Source: an uncultured Pontibacter sp.
GTDB taxonomy: Bacteria; Bacteroidota; Bacteroidia; Cytophagales; Hymenobacteraceae
Direction of reading: 5' to 3'
NCBI RefSeq assembly: GCF_947499215.1
Contig: NZ_CANMNI010000002.1
Location: 372,001 to 436,000, forward strand
DNA length: 64,000 bases
This document shows positions 45,735 through 54,733 of the stretch, piece after piece. Numbering within the stretch: the first letter of the stretch is position 1; every line of letters starts with the position of its first letter. Below the pieces are notes generated by a model, which worked only from the letters and a program-made list of their open reading frames with translations, did no database searches and was not told the origin of the DNA. Both the position numbers and the translations under genes were made by a program.

Positions 45735-47642
45735 ATGAAAGAAAACGAAAAAAATCAGTCATCCAGCCAGTCTGGAAGTATGTCGGGCGGCTCATCGTCA
45801 ATGGGAAGCTCAAGTCAAAGCGGCTCCGATATGAGTTCATCAAACCAAGGTAGTACAGGAAGCTCTGCTTCACTAGGCGGCAGTACTTCTTCTTCTAAGA
45901 ACAGCGGCAAGTCTACCTCATCGGATTCTAAAACCTCTGGTACAAAAGCCAAGTCAGGCACTAAAACCACAGGTAAGACATCTGATTCAAAATCAGCTAA
46001 ATCTTCATCATCTTCTTCGTCTTCCAAGGGCGGTAAAAGCAAAGACTCCGGCAGCAGCGCTTCCATGGGTAGCTCCAAAGACGATGATCAGTACTATGGC
46101 AGCATGAGCGGCCAACAACAGGGCCAAGGTAGCCAGCAGTACGGCAGTTCCCAGCAGGGAGGCCAAGACTATGGTAGCCAGCAGGGCTATGGCTCGCAGG
46201 GTGGCTACGGTTATGGTTCACAGAATAGCGGCGGCTATGGCGGCCAGAGTGGCTACGGTTACCAAGGCGACTATGGCTCATCGCAGCAGGGCGGTGGCAT
46301 GCAGCGCGGCTACGGCGACAGCAGCGGCTACAGCTCTTCTTCGCAAGGCGGCTATGGTGGCTCTTCACAAGGCAGAGGCTCTTCGCAGTCTGACTGGGGC
46401 TCGCAAGGCGGCTTTAATTATGGCAACCAAGGTGGCATGGAAGGCAACCGCGCCCGCTACCAAGACCAAGATTATGGCACCTCTAGAGGCGGTATGCAAG
46501 GTGGCATGCAGGACAGAGAAGGTGACAACATAGGCGGCCAAAGTTACGGTGGCTCTCAAGGCAGCTTCGGCATGCAAGGCAGCGGTTCTAACCAAGGTGG
46601 TTACGGCAGCTACGACAGCGGTCGCGGTGGCTATGAGCAAGGCGGCGGTTACCGCAGCAGCGGATCGCAGGGTGGCTACGGCGGCTCTTCACAAGGGGGA
46701 TATGGAAGCCAAGGAGGTTATCAGCAGAGCTATGGCCAAGGTGACTACGGACAGCGTGGCTCACAGGGAGGCTATGGTTCTATGAGCAGCGGCGGCTACG
46801 GCGGTTCTTCGCAGGGCGGTTACGGCTCACAGAGCGAACGAGGCGGCCACGGTGGTTCTTCGCAAAGCGGCTACGGCGGCTCATCCAGATCCGGCGGCTA
46901 CGGCGATAGTGACCGTTATGGTTCCATGGGCTATGGCTCATCAAGAGGTATGAGCGAGTATGATAGAGACGATCGTGGCTCATCAAGAGGCTATGACTCA
47001 CAAAGCTCTATGCAGGGTGGCTACGGCTCACAGGGCGGCTACGGTTCACGTGGCGGATCCTATAACGATGAGTACCGCTCATCCCAAGATAGAAACAGAG
47101 GCAGCCGTTCTTATGATGATAACTATGGCTCACAGAGTGGCTATGGTTCATCTTCGCAGCGCGGCGGCTATGGCGGTTCTTCACAGGGCGGTTACGGCTC
47201 ACAGAGCGAACGAGGCGGCCACGGTGGTTCTTCGCAAAGCGGCTACGGCGGATCATCCAGATCCGGCGGCATGCAGGGCGGTGGCTATGGCAGCTCCTCT
47301 CAGCGTGACTATGGCTCATCTTCGCAGGGCGGCTACGGCTCTATGGGCAGTGGCGGCGGCTACGGCGGTTCTGAAAGAGGTGGCGGCATGAGCGGCTACG
47401 GACAGAGCGGCTACCGTGAGGGCGGCTACGGACAAGGCGGACGTGGCGGCGACCGGAGCCGTTATGGTTCTATGGACAGTGGCACGTCTTACTACAGCGA
47501 TAACCAAGGGTCATCTTCCCGTGAAAACTATCGCAGTGGTATGGGTGGTCAAGGCCAATCGCAGCGCGGCCGTTCAAGCTACGGCGACGACAGCAGCGAC
47601 TTCGAGACAAGACGCAGCGATCGCTACCGGGACCTAGATTAA
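45735..47642 (+). CDS. FUS-like prion-like low-complexity protein
   Basis: 635 residues made almost wholly of Gly, Ser, Tyr, Gln and Arg. Residues 1-115 are Ser/Thr/Lys-rich with no hydrophobic stretch, so there is no signal peptide and the protein is probably cytoplasmic. From DDDQYYGSM (about 117) on, tyrosines recur in GYG, SYG and QQYG contexts about every 6-12 residues, mixed with RGG-type sites (SRGGMQGG, ERGGHGG, QRGGYGG). This is the composition of FUS/EWS/TAF15 prion-like domains, which form condensates. The tail (DDSSDFETRRSDRYRDLD) is charged. No folded domain is visible. Alternative: a Gly-rich hydrophilin-type stress protein. It has its own leader, SD and terminator. Confidence 0.85.
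   Translation: MKENEKNQSSSQSGSMSGGSSSMGSSSQSGSDMSSSNQGSTGSSASLGGSTSSSKNSGKSTSSDSKTSGTKAKSGTKTTGKTSDSKSAKSSSSSSSSKGGKSKDSGSSASMGSSKDDDQYYGSMSGQQQGQGSQQYGSSQQGGQDYGSQQGYGSQGGYGYGSQNSGGYGGQSGYGYQGDYGSSQQGGGMQRGYGDSSGYSSSSQGGYGGSSQGRGSSQSDWGSQGGFNYGNQGGMEGNRARYQDQDYGTSRGGMQGGMQDREGDNIGGQSYGGSQGSFGMQGSGSNQGGYGSYDSGRGGYEQGGGYRSSGSQGGYGGSSQGGYGSQGGYQQSYGQGDYGQRGSQGGYGSMSSGGYGGSSQGGYGSQSERGGHGGSSQSGYGGSSRSGGYGDSDRYGSMGYGSSRGMSEYDRDDRGSSRGYDSQSSMQGGYGSQGGYGSRGGSYNDEYRSSQDRNRGSRSYDDNYGSQSGYGSSSQRGGYGGSSQGGYGSQSERGGHGGSSQSGYGGSSRSGGMQGGGYGSSSQRDYGSSSQGGYGSMGSGGGYGGSERGGGMSGYGQSGYREGGYGQGGRGGDRSRYGSMDSGTSYYSDNQGSSSRENYRSGMGGQGQSQRGRSSYGDDSSDFETRRSDRYRDLD
46800..46898 (+). repeat. 99-bp internal repeat, copy 1
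   Basis: Lies within the low-complexity gene. It matches copy 2 (47172-47270) at 97 of 99 bases and encodes GGSSQGGYGSQSERGGHGG followed by a second SSQSGYGGSSRSGG unit. Identity at the DNA level far exceeds that of other repeat units in the gene, so it is a recent duplication or gene-conversion tract. Confidence 0.85.
47172..47270 (+). repeat. 99-bp internal repeat, copy 2
   Basis: Near-identical partner of 46800-46898, same frame, offset 372 bp. The two differing bases are silent third positions. Confidence 0.85.
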
Positions 47643-47660
47643 TTCAGATTAAGCTAAAGC

Positions 47661-47701
47661 AAGAGCGCCTCCCCTGAATCAGGGGAGGCGCTCTTTTTTA
47701 T
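47661..47701. terminator. Terminator between the low-complexity gene and the NmrA-type gene
   Basis: 17-bp exact arms (47661-47677 and 47679-47695) and a T run; 18 bp past the stop. In practice the tip opens to a small loop. Confidence 0.88.
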
Positions 47702-47773
47702 TTCCTGTTTTGCGGATTCTCCAACTTGGTCACTCCACTCTATATCAGTCTAGTTATTCTACTCTTTTTTGAT

Positions 47774-48640
47774 TTAAAAACACTCATGATAATCTTTGGC
47801 AAACTGCCGGAAGGTATGCGGCTCCCGTCCGGTCACCTGTTTCACAGTATCAGTTACTTTAGCTGACTTGCCGGCTTTGTGAGCGGCGTAAAGCTCCAAT
47901 AGCGCATCGGCTATCGGCTCAGGTGTGTGGCGCGATAGCATGGCGTTTCGCGCTGCGTCTTCAGGCACATCCACAAAGGTAATTTCCTTTCCTGCGGCCT
48001 CTCCCAGCATGACAGCCATCTCTTGGTGAGAGTATGTCTCTGGCCCTGTCAACTCATAGATGTTGCCTTCGTGGTTATCTCCCGTGAGCACTTCAACGGC
48101 CACCGCCGCAATATCGCGGGTATCAATAAAACTGACTTTACCATCGCCTACCGGCATGTAGAATTTGCCTTCGCGCTTGATGGTATCCGCACTGTGATTC
48201 ACTAGGTTCTGCATGAAGCCGGCTGGCCGCAAAATAGTATAGGGTATACCGCTCTCCTCTACGTAGCGCTCCATCTCTCGGTGCCATCGGCCCAGTTGTA
48301 TACCCGGCTCCGCCCCTGCTCCCAGCGCGGAGAGTTTCACAATGTGCTTCACCCCTTGCCTCTTCGCCTCGTCCACCAAGTTTCTGGTCATCTCCATCTG
48401 CTCTTCTGAAAGGGGGGTGATCAGCATGAGTCGATCGACATGCGTAAAGGCAGCGTGCAGGGAATCGGGATCGCGAAAGTCGATCTCCACGATCTCGACG
48501 CCGGGCAGTCGTTTCAGGTTTTCGCCTTTGATGATGGAATGAACGCCCGCCCGCGCATTCACTTCCTGCATGGAAAGCTGTTTAATAATTTCGCGGCCTA
48601 CCGTGCCTGTAGCAGCTGTCACCAATATCGTTTGTCGCAT
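47774..48640 (-). CDS. NmrA-like NAD(P)-binding reductase family protein
   Basis: 288-residue atypical short-chain dehydrogenase. Nucleotide loop VTAATGTVGREII (G-x-x-G-x-x-G variant), DRLMLITP, the YTILRPAGFMQNL region and DTRDIAAVAVEVL, as in the NmrA/quinone-oxidoreductase-2 (QOR2) group. Several members lack the catalytic Tyr-Lys pair and act as redox sensors; I see no clear YxxxK here. Single gene. Confidence 0.85.
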   Translation of the reverse strand: MRQTILVTAATGTVGREIIKQLSMQEVNARAGVHSIIKGENLKRLPGVEIVEIDFRDPDSLHAAFTHVDRLMLITPLSEEQMEMTRNLVDEAKRQGVKHIVKLSALGAGAEPGIQLGRWHREMERYVEESGIPYTILRPAGFMQNLVNHSADTIKREGKFYMPVGDGKVSFIDTRDIAAVAVEVLTGDNHEGNIYELTGPETYSHQEMAVMLGEAAGKEITFVDVPEDAARNAMLSRHTPEPIADALLELYAAHKAGKSAKVTDTVKQVTGREPHTFRQFAKDYHECF

Positions 48641-48757
48641 AGTTCTGTATTTTATGGGGTCTGTTAACTATACGGTTCGGCGTGCGTCAGCGTGACATAA
48701 GGCTAGTATTATTTACAACAGCTGCCCATCCGATAAGTCAAGGCATGCAGCGAAAGG

Positions 48758-49615
48758 TTATTGCTTAGGCTCGAAACTGACAAGGAAAAGCTTACCGTTC
48801 TCGTTGGTGATGAGCAGCCGGGTAGGCGACAGGTATAGCACCGCCTCCGCCTGTCCAGTACGACCCAACGGCAGGCAGTAACGCTTGCCGTTAAAACTCA
48901 CGGTGCCCTCATCCGGCTGAAAAAGGTAGAGCCTGCCGTAACCGAGCAAGGCAAATTCACGGCCATCGGGTGCCCCATCAGCCGCCGTGATGGCAGACTG
49001 CATACGCAGCTCCTCCTGTGGGGGCAAGGTATAGCTCCCTCCTGTTATCGGCAGGGCATAGCGGCGTGTTATCTTTTTGCGGGCCCAGCTTTTGGTGAAC
49101 AGGTGCAGGCTGTCTGCATGGTAAAAGAAGGCCTCTAAGTCGTAGTGCCGCTCTTGTATCGGTGGCGGAAATTTCTGCTGGTCTGCGAAGCTGAAAAACA
49201 TCGTATCCTGCACGGCCATGTTTTCCTGCTCCACTTTAAACACCCGCAGGTCGTGACGTGCGTTGGTGTTGTTACCGAAATCACCGATGTACAGATTGCC
49301 CCGCCCGTCCTGCGCCAAGTCTTCCCAGTCGCGGTTGGGCAAAGGCAAAGGAACGGTTTGCAACAGATTACCCTGCAGGTTAAACAGGTATAGCTCCGCC
49401 GGGTAGCTGCTGTCGGGGTTAGTCCAGAAGGTGCTGTCGGAGGCATGCACCAGTCCGGAGCTTTCCATGATACGACTGTCTAGGCGGCCGATGCGCTGGA
49501 CCTTCACCTTGTAGTCTTTCCGCAGCCGCTCAAAATCGCTGTTGCGCCGATCAGCGCCGCAGCCGCACAAAGCAGTTTGCAGGTAGATGTAGAGGGTGAA
49601 GAGTTTGATGAGCAT
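48758..49615 (-). CDS. Predicted lipoprotein with NRDWE/DFGNN signature
   Basis: 285 residues with a lipoprotein-like signal (ALCGC, Cys19). It shares a signature with the lipoprotein at 15002-15877: ESSGL, PAELYLF, NRDWEDLA, LYIGDFGNN, LEAFFYHADSLHLFTK. Probably a small beta-propeller. It begins 17 bp after the stop of the giant helicase on the same strand, so it may be its operon partner, although one is exported and the other cytoplasmic. Function unknown. Confidence 0.75.
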   Translation of the reverse strand: MLIKLFTLYIYLQTALCGCGADRRNSDFERLRKDYKVKVQRIGRLDSRIMESSGLVHASDSTFWTNPDSSYPAELYLFNLQGNLLQTVPLPLPNRDWEDLAQDGRGNLYIGDFGNNTNARHDLRVFKVEQENMAVQDTMFFSFADQQKFPPPIQERHYDLEAFFYHADSLHLFTKSWARKKITRRYALPITGGSYTLPPQEELRMQSAITAADGAPDGREFALLGYGRLYLFQPDEGTVSFNGKRYCLPLGRTGQAEAVLYLSPTRLLITNENGKLFLVSFEPKQ

Positions 49616-49632
49616 GTTTATTGACGAACTTC

Positions 49633-52600
49633 CTAACTTATTAACGTCCCAAACTTCCCAACTACCGCTTCTTTATCAGCCCAGTACTGGCGGCTGTATA
49701 CGCGCTGGAAAGGCCAGTGGCGCAGCTGCAGGAGTTGGGGCACATCGGCGTGGGCGTGGCGTACTGAGATCTGATTAAAGTACAGGTTGTCATCGGTCAG
49801 CACGACGCCTGTATACCTACCTTCTTCCTGCAGGGTGAGGTCTGCGAAAGGCACGGCGGGCTGCAGTTGCGGTAGGTCTCTGGTGAGCCGCTCTTTCAGC
49901 AGCGGTACCTGCGTTGGCATTGCTAGCACATTTGGCTGATACGTGAAATAGCGGCGGCTTACCTGCTGGGCGTAGTGCAGATAGTCGCGCAAGAGTTTCG
50001 GTCCGGCATGCAGCGTGTTTTCTACCTGCAGCTGTTCGGCACGTATGCTGCTCACCACCACGACCTGTTGCTTTGCACGCGTGATGGCCACATTCAGGCG
50101 GTTTTCCCCTCCCGCTTGGTTCAGGCTGCCGAACTGCATTGCCATTTTACCTTTAGCGTCCGGCGCATACCCAATCGACAGGATCACCACCTCCTTTTCA
50201 TCCCCCTGCATGTTCTCGATGTTCTTGACCAGCACGCTGGCAGGTATGGCTATACCTTGTTCCTGCGCCCTCTCCTCCAAAAGGTCCTGCACCAGCATTT
50301 GCTGGTTGTAGTTGAAGGTGATCACACCCACATCCTCCTGACCAGCCTGCAGGTATTGCAAAAGTAAATCGATCACACGTTCGGCCTCTGGCTGATTTGC
50401 ATTGTGTTGCCACAGTCCCTGCACTTTCACAAATTGAATAGCGGGTTGCTGTGCGTTGGCATCGTGCAGCTCAGGTATAAGCTCTAAGCGGTTGCGGTAA
50501 AAGTGCCGGTTAGAGAAATCTATCAGCTCGGGGTAGCGACTGCGGTAATGTCGCGTGAGCATAGTCTGCGGCAGGTATAGCCCGCACAACTGCAGCAACG
50601 ACTCTGCCGAAAGTTCTTCCACCTCCTCATCGCTGTCGCCACTCCAGCGGGCACGGTATAAGTCCGATGGGCGCAGCTGCTGGGAGTCCCCCGCTACTAT
50701 TAATTGGTGGCCGCGCAGCATGGCCGGTATACCTGTTTCGGCGAAGCACTGGCTGGCCTCATCGAAAATCACTAGATCGAAGCAGCGCTCCAGCGGTAGC
50801 ACCGCCGAAACTGTCTCAGGAGATGCCAGCCAGCACGGTGTCAGGTTGAGGATTTCTTCGCCGAAAAGACTGAACAGCTTCCGAATAGGGTACAGACTGC
50901 GTTTCTTACTGACTTGTGCGTGCAGGCGGCGGTAGGTCACGGCATTGCCGAGCCGGTTGTGCTCCATGTACCGGTAAGTCTGCTCCCGCAACCGCGACAG
51001 CACGATCTCCTGACTCAGTTCCTGCTTTTGCTGCAGCAGTTGCTGCAACTCCTCTTCAATTCGATCTATCTCACCACTGCTCGGCATGCGTAACTCCGGA
51101 CGCTCCGCCTCCAACTCATGCAGCCAAGCCAAGTAAAGACTGTTCAGGAAAAGCGCCTCCCCTGCTTCCGCAGTAGCGATGTCCTCCTCCAATATCTGCC
51201 GGCACACCTCCTGCTCTGCCACCGTGAGACTTTCGCGGAGGGAATCGTAAGCTACTAGCTGTTCAAAATACAGCCGTAGCCCATCGAGTAGGGCCGGACC
51301 GTGGTTCTCGTCATGAATCAGTTTTCCTATCTGGGATTTAGGCAGCCACTGCTCCCACTCGCCGTACCGCTCCTCAAACACCTGCAGTGCCTGCGCCAAG
51401 GCCTGCAGGTGCGCCGGCAAGTTTACTTCTTGGTGTAGTTTCTCATGTAATACTTGGTCGCGGTGCAGTTGCTTCAGGAGCATGTGTGCGGTCAGTGCCT
51501 GCTCCACCACCTCCAGCTTCTGCAGCATGGGCGTCGGGTTGTCTTCCAGACGTAGGGTATAGTTGATGCTTTTATTAATGACTTTGATAAGTTCAGAAGC
51601 CTCTTCCTGCAGTTCGATTCTGCGCTGCAGTTCACCTACACCGGCTGGTGACATTTCCAACTTATACCTACCCAGTGCCTGTTGCAGTACTTTCTTATCC
51701 TGCGAAAAGAACCAGCCGATGCGCTTTAAAAAATCCTTTTGCTGCTCTTCATAAGCGGTGATGGCGGATTTTACCAAGGCCAGCTGCTCCACAGGTATGG
51801 CCGCGTCCGGAGCTGGGCAGACGAGGTATAATCCCTTCAGATTACGGACTAGCTTCTTGAGTTCTGAGGCTTTGGCCTGCTTGCGCAGCAATGGCTGCAG
51901 CGCACCTCCCACACTGTCCTGCTCGAGTAGCTGCTGTAGTTCTTCCAACACGGTATAGGCGGCTCTATACCTATTGAGTGCGCTTAGTTCAAAGTCGCAG
52001 CCGCTGAGCTGCCTTATACCCTGCTGCAGCCCGTGGTACTGTTCGGCTAGTGGCTCAATAGTGCGCTCCAATTCCTGACGCTGTGGCCAACCAAAGCCTG
52101 TCATCTTATGCCGCTCTTTCCACACAAAGTCAGGCTGCTCTAGCACGATACCTTGTTGCAGGCAGGCCCGCAGGCGAGGCAGAAATTCTCCTACTGTATC
52201 GGCGGTGAATTGCCTGAATACGGCCGAGAGCTGAACATGCGGCTCTTGTAGATTACTCCGCAGGTATAGCTCTTTGGGCGACCAGCCGCAACGGCTATTG
52301 TCAAAAAGGGCCGTCCGGAAGCTTTCCAGTTTTTGAAGGCACACGTTGATGCCACGGCTTACCTCCAGAAAAGTCCGGTCCGTGTAAATGCTATTGAGCG
52401 CGTGGTTTTGCTTTTTATACTCGTCGATCTGGTCGATCTGGAGCAGCAGTTGTTTGTATATGCTTTTGCGGTCGGCGTTGATGTCGTGCACCAAAGCGGC
52501 AAAGGCACCGAGGCCGGCCGAAGACAGGCGCTGGTGCACCACGTCTAGGGCGGCCCGCTTCTGGCTTACCACCAGCACCCGCTTTCCCCGGGCCGTGAAA

Positions 52601-53571
52601 TCCGACACCAGATTGCAGATAAGCTGCGACTTGCCTGTGCCCGGCGGTCCCTGCACCACCAGCGAGCGGCCTTGCTTTACCTGCTGCAGCGCAGCCTCCT
52701 GCGAGGCGTCCATGGCAAAGGCCGTGAATGTATGCTGCGCTTGCGTGGCTTGGTTTGTCCCCACCTCTGGGGACTGGAAAAGTGCTTCCATCTCCTGCAG
52801 TTCGTCCTGTGCCAGCAGCTCATCATAGTCGTTGAGCAGGTAGGACGCGGCCTGCGGATAAATACCCAGCACAGCCTCCTGCTCCAAGTATAGCTGACCG
52901 GGTTTTAGCTCCGTTTCATAGTCGGCTTTCTTAAAATCGCGGAAGGGTTTCAGTTTGTCGGTAAAGAACTCGCGGCCGGCATGTATACCGAGCTGCTGCT
53001 CTTTTAACAATTCGTATACCTGCGTTCGGAACTCCAGCGGGTGGGTAGGAAGCGTGCTGAGGTCTAGTTCAAGCAGGGGCTCCGCCAGTGGTGTGCCCGT
53101 GTAGTGCGCGTAGGCCAGCACGAAGCTCTGATTAAACTGAGCGGGCTGCGAGGGATCAGGCAACAGCTCCCATTCTTGCGCGGCGTTCACCTGCAGTTGC
53201 ACCGGGAAGAACAGCAGCGGACAGCGTACGGTCGTGCCGTCTGCGAACTTGCCGTGCACAAAGGGCCAGCCAAGGTATAGCTCCTGACTGCCGCGCTCCT
53301 CCACGATCATGTGGGTTTTGCGCATGATGTAGCGCAGCCGCTGGCTAACGGGCGTGACAGGTGCGTGCCGGCTATCGGCATACGGTGCGAGCACCGCCTT
53401 TTTGCCTCCTATCACCTTTTCGAGGATATTGAAAGCAGGCTTGTTATTGATAAAATCCAGCTCGTTTACATCGAGGTGCAGCTCCCGGGAAAGGCGCAGC
53501 AGCAGCAATGCTCTGTTGCCCGCACTTAGGTTGAGCAGACGGTGACGGTAGCTTTTGAGAATGGATTTCAT
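49633..53571 (-). CDS. Very large SF1 helicase with DUF4011-like N-terminus
   Basis: 1312 residues from the ATG at 53571, which begins MKSILKSYRHRLLNLSAGNR, a DUF4011-like start; the ORF continues 34 codons upstream with no clear signal. The helicase has Walker A GPPGTGKSQ at about 308-316, Walker B IFDEASQCFAE, RHYRSRYPELI and motif VI NVAITRAKQQ, as in the DNA2/NAM7/UPF1 group. Between motifs I and II lies a ~600-residue insert rich in Leu/Gln/Glu, probably a long coiled coil. The C-terminal ~120 residues follow motif VI with no nuclease motif visible. Relatives with a Vsr nuclease are anti-phage defence proteins. Downstream lies a lipoprotein gene. Confidence 0.85.
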   Translation of the reverse strand: MKSILKSYRHRLLNLSAGNRALLLLRLSRELHLDVNELDFINNKPAFNILEKVIGGKKAVLAPYADSRHAPVTPVSQRLRYIMRKTHMIVEERGSQELYLGWPFVHGKFADGTTVRCPLLFFPVQLQVNAAQEWELLPDPSQPAQFNQSFVLAYAHYTGTPLAEPLLELDLSTLPTHPLEFRTQVYELLKEQQLGIHAGREFFTDKLKPFRDFKKADYETELKPGQLYLEQEAVLGIYPQAASYLLNDYDELLAQDELQEMEALFQSPEVGTNQATQAQHTFTAFAMDASQEAALQQVKQGRSLVVQGPPGTGKSQLICNLVSDFTARGKRVLVVSQKRAALDVVHQRLSSAGLGAFAALVHDINADRKSIYKQLLLQIDQIDEYKKQNHALNSIYTDRTFLEVSRGINVCLQKLESFRTALFDNSRCGWSPKELYLRSNLQEPHVQLSAVFRQFTADTVGEFLPRLRACLQQGIVLEQPDFVWKERHKMTGFGWPQRQELERTIEPLAEQYHGLQQGIRQLSGCDFELSALNRYRAAYTVLEELQQLLEQDSVGGALQPLLRKQAKASELKKLVRNLKGLYLVCPAPDAAIPVEQLALVKSAITAYEEQQKDFLKRIGWFFSQDKKVLQQALGRYKLEMSPAGVGELQRRIELQEEASELIKVINKSINYTLRLEDNPTPMLQKLEVVEQALTAHMLLKQLHRDQVLHEKLHQEVNLPAHLQALAQALQVFEERYGEWEQWLPKSQIGKLIHDENHGPALLDGLRLYFEQLVAYDSLRESLTVAEQEVCRQILEEDIATAEAGEALFLNSLYLAWLHELEAERPELRMPSSGEIDRIEEELQQLLQQKQELSQEIVLSRLREQTYRYMEHNRLGNAVTYRRLHAQVSKKRSLYPIRKLFSLFGEEILNLTPCWLASPETVSAVLPLERCFDLVIFDEASQCFAETGIPAMLRGHQLIVAGDSQQLRPSDLYRARWSGDSDEEVEELSAESLLQLCGLYLPQTMLTRHYRSRYPELIDFSNRHFYRNRLELIPELHDANAQQPAIQFVKVQGLWQHNANQPEAERVIDLLLQYLQAGQEDVGVITFNYNQQMLVQDLLEERAQEQGIAIPASVLVKNIENMQGDEKEVVILSIGYAPDAKGKMAMQFGSLNQAGGENRLNVAITRAKQQVVVVSSIRAEQLQVENTLHAGPKLLRDYLHYAQQVSRRYFTYQPNVLAMPTQVPLLKERLTRDLPQLQPAVPFADLTLQEEGRYTGVVLTDDNLYFNQISVRHAHADVPQLLQLRHWPFQRVYSRQYWADKEAVVGKFGTLIS

Positions 53572-53816
53572 AAGGTGTAATACTCCAACAACGGATGCCG
53601 CTTCAGGATAGTCTGTAGCTATACGGCAAGTTAGCACGAATTGGGGGGACTTGGAAACCCTGTTTATTGACATTAAGAATATGCGCTTCCATCCGCCGGC
53701 ATAGACACACTCACATAATCATCTGTAAATCAGGAAAATAAAACTATAAACAACCTTATACTGGACAAAAATATAGCGTAAATATCCTTATCGGCGCAGC
53801 AGGCCTATAAGTAGAT

Positions 53817-54554
53817 ATGCCTATGAATTTGATTAGAAGATTCAGACCTTTCCACCTTTACCTTCCACGTCCCGCTTATAGTCTGGAGCAAGCTCAATCA
53901 GACACAACAGCAGGGCTTGCTACTTTCCTTTATACCTTCACTCTGAGCCATGTTTTTATTAGCATCCTTTTTTTCTACCTGAACCGAGACCTCTTCTACC
54001 TGTATAGCAAAGAAGACGGTTACATTGAGTACCTCAATGTTTTTTTCCTTCTTTTCACTTCAATACTGTGTCTATACAAGGCTCTTCAGGAAGAGAACAA
54101 ACTGCCGAAAATGTTTTTCTTTGCGTCCGCCTTTCTGCTGTTCTTTGGTTTTGGGGAAGAGATATCGTGGGCGCAGCGGATCATCGGCTTTGAAACGCCC
54201 GACAACCTTGAAAAGGTAAATCCCCAGCAGGAATTCAACCTACACAACATCCATCTCTCTGGCGTTAACCTGAACAAGCTGATATTCGGGAAACTAATGT
54301 ACACGGGGGTTTTCATCTACTTTCTGGCTTTTCCGGTGCTCTACCGGCGCAAGAAGTGGTTAAGGGATTTGACAGACAAGTTCAGTGTGCCATTGCCAAG
54401 CTCTTTACAGAGCTTTTTATACATGCTTTGCTTCTTCACCGCACTCCTGATCCGAGACGGTAAGGTGTGGGAAATACAGGAATTTATTTTAGCCAGCTTT
54501 ATCTTCGCTGTGTATACGATGCCTGCTAATAAGCCTGCGCTTAAACAAACGTAA
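53817..54554 (+). CDS. Membrane protein with GEEISWAQR motif
   Basis: 245 residues with about six membrane helices (about 38-58, 78-95, 104-120, 160-180, 200-220, 225-240). It has the striking conserved-looking segment FFGFGEEISWAQRIIGFETP, then QEFNLHNIHL, in which Glu, Glu, Asn and His could bind a metal or act as a membrane enzyme. I have seen GEEISWxQR in uncharacterised proteins of several phyla but know no function. The ATG at 53817 is used; a second at 53823 is equally possible. Confidence 0.75.
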   Translation: MPMNLIRRFRPFHLYLPRPAYSLEQAQSDTTAGLATFLYTFTLSHVFISILFFYLNRDLFYLYSKEDGYIEYLNVFFLLFTSILCLYKALQEENKLPKMFFFASAFLLFFGFGEEISWAQRIIGFETPDNLEKVNPQQEFNLHNIHLSGVNLNKLIFGKLMYTGVFIYFLAFPVLYRRKKWLRDLTDKFSVPLPSSLQSFLYMLCFFTALLIRDGKVWEIQEFILASFIFAVYTMPANKPALKQT

Positions 54555-54669
54555 CCCTACACCTGCTCTCTTTAAGCGTCGCCTATATTTTATTTAACCA
54601 ACATTAGGGCACTATCCGTAAGTATAGCAGCACATCCTAAGACTGTTTGTGTTTCAAACAATTTCGGGG

Positions 54670-54695
54670 AGCGGGCAGTTGTAATATGGCCCGCT
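54670..54695 (+). terminator. Weak hairpin before the esterase gene
   Basis: 7-bp GC arms AGCGGGC/GCCCGCT (54670-54676 and 54689-54695) around 12 nt, followed by TTGCTG, no T run. It may end the membrane-protein transcript. Confidence 0.35.
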
Positions 54696-54733
54696 TGCTG
54701 TAGCTTGCAAACCCATTGCCGTACTTTCACTCT

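Noticed and set aside
45997..47507. Several minus-strand and off-frame open stretches inside the low-complexity gene
   Set aside because: They mirror the repeat composition (His/Ser/Arg- or Ala/Thr/Val-rich) and have no start signals of their own.
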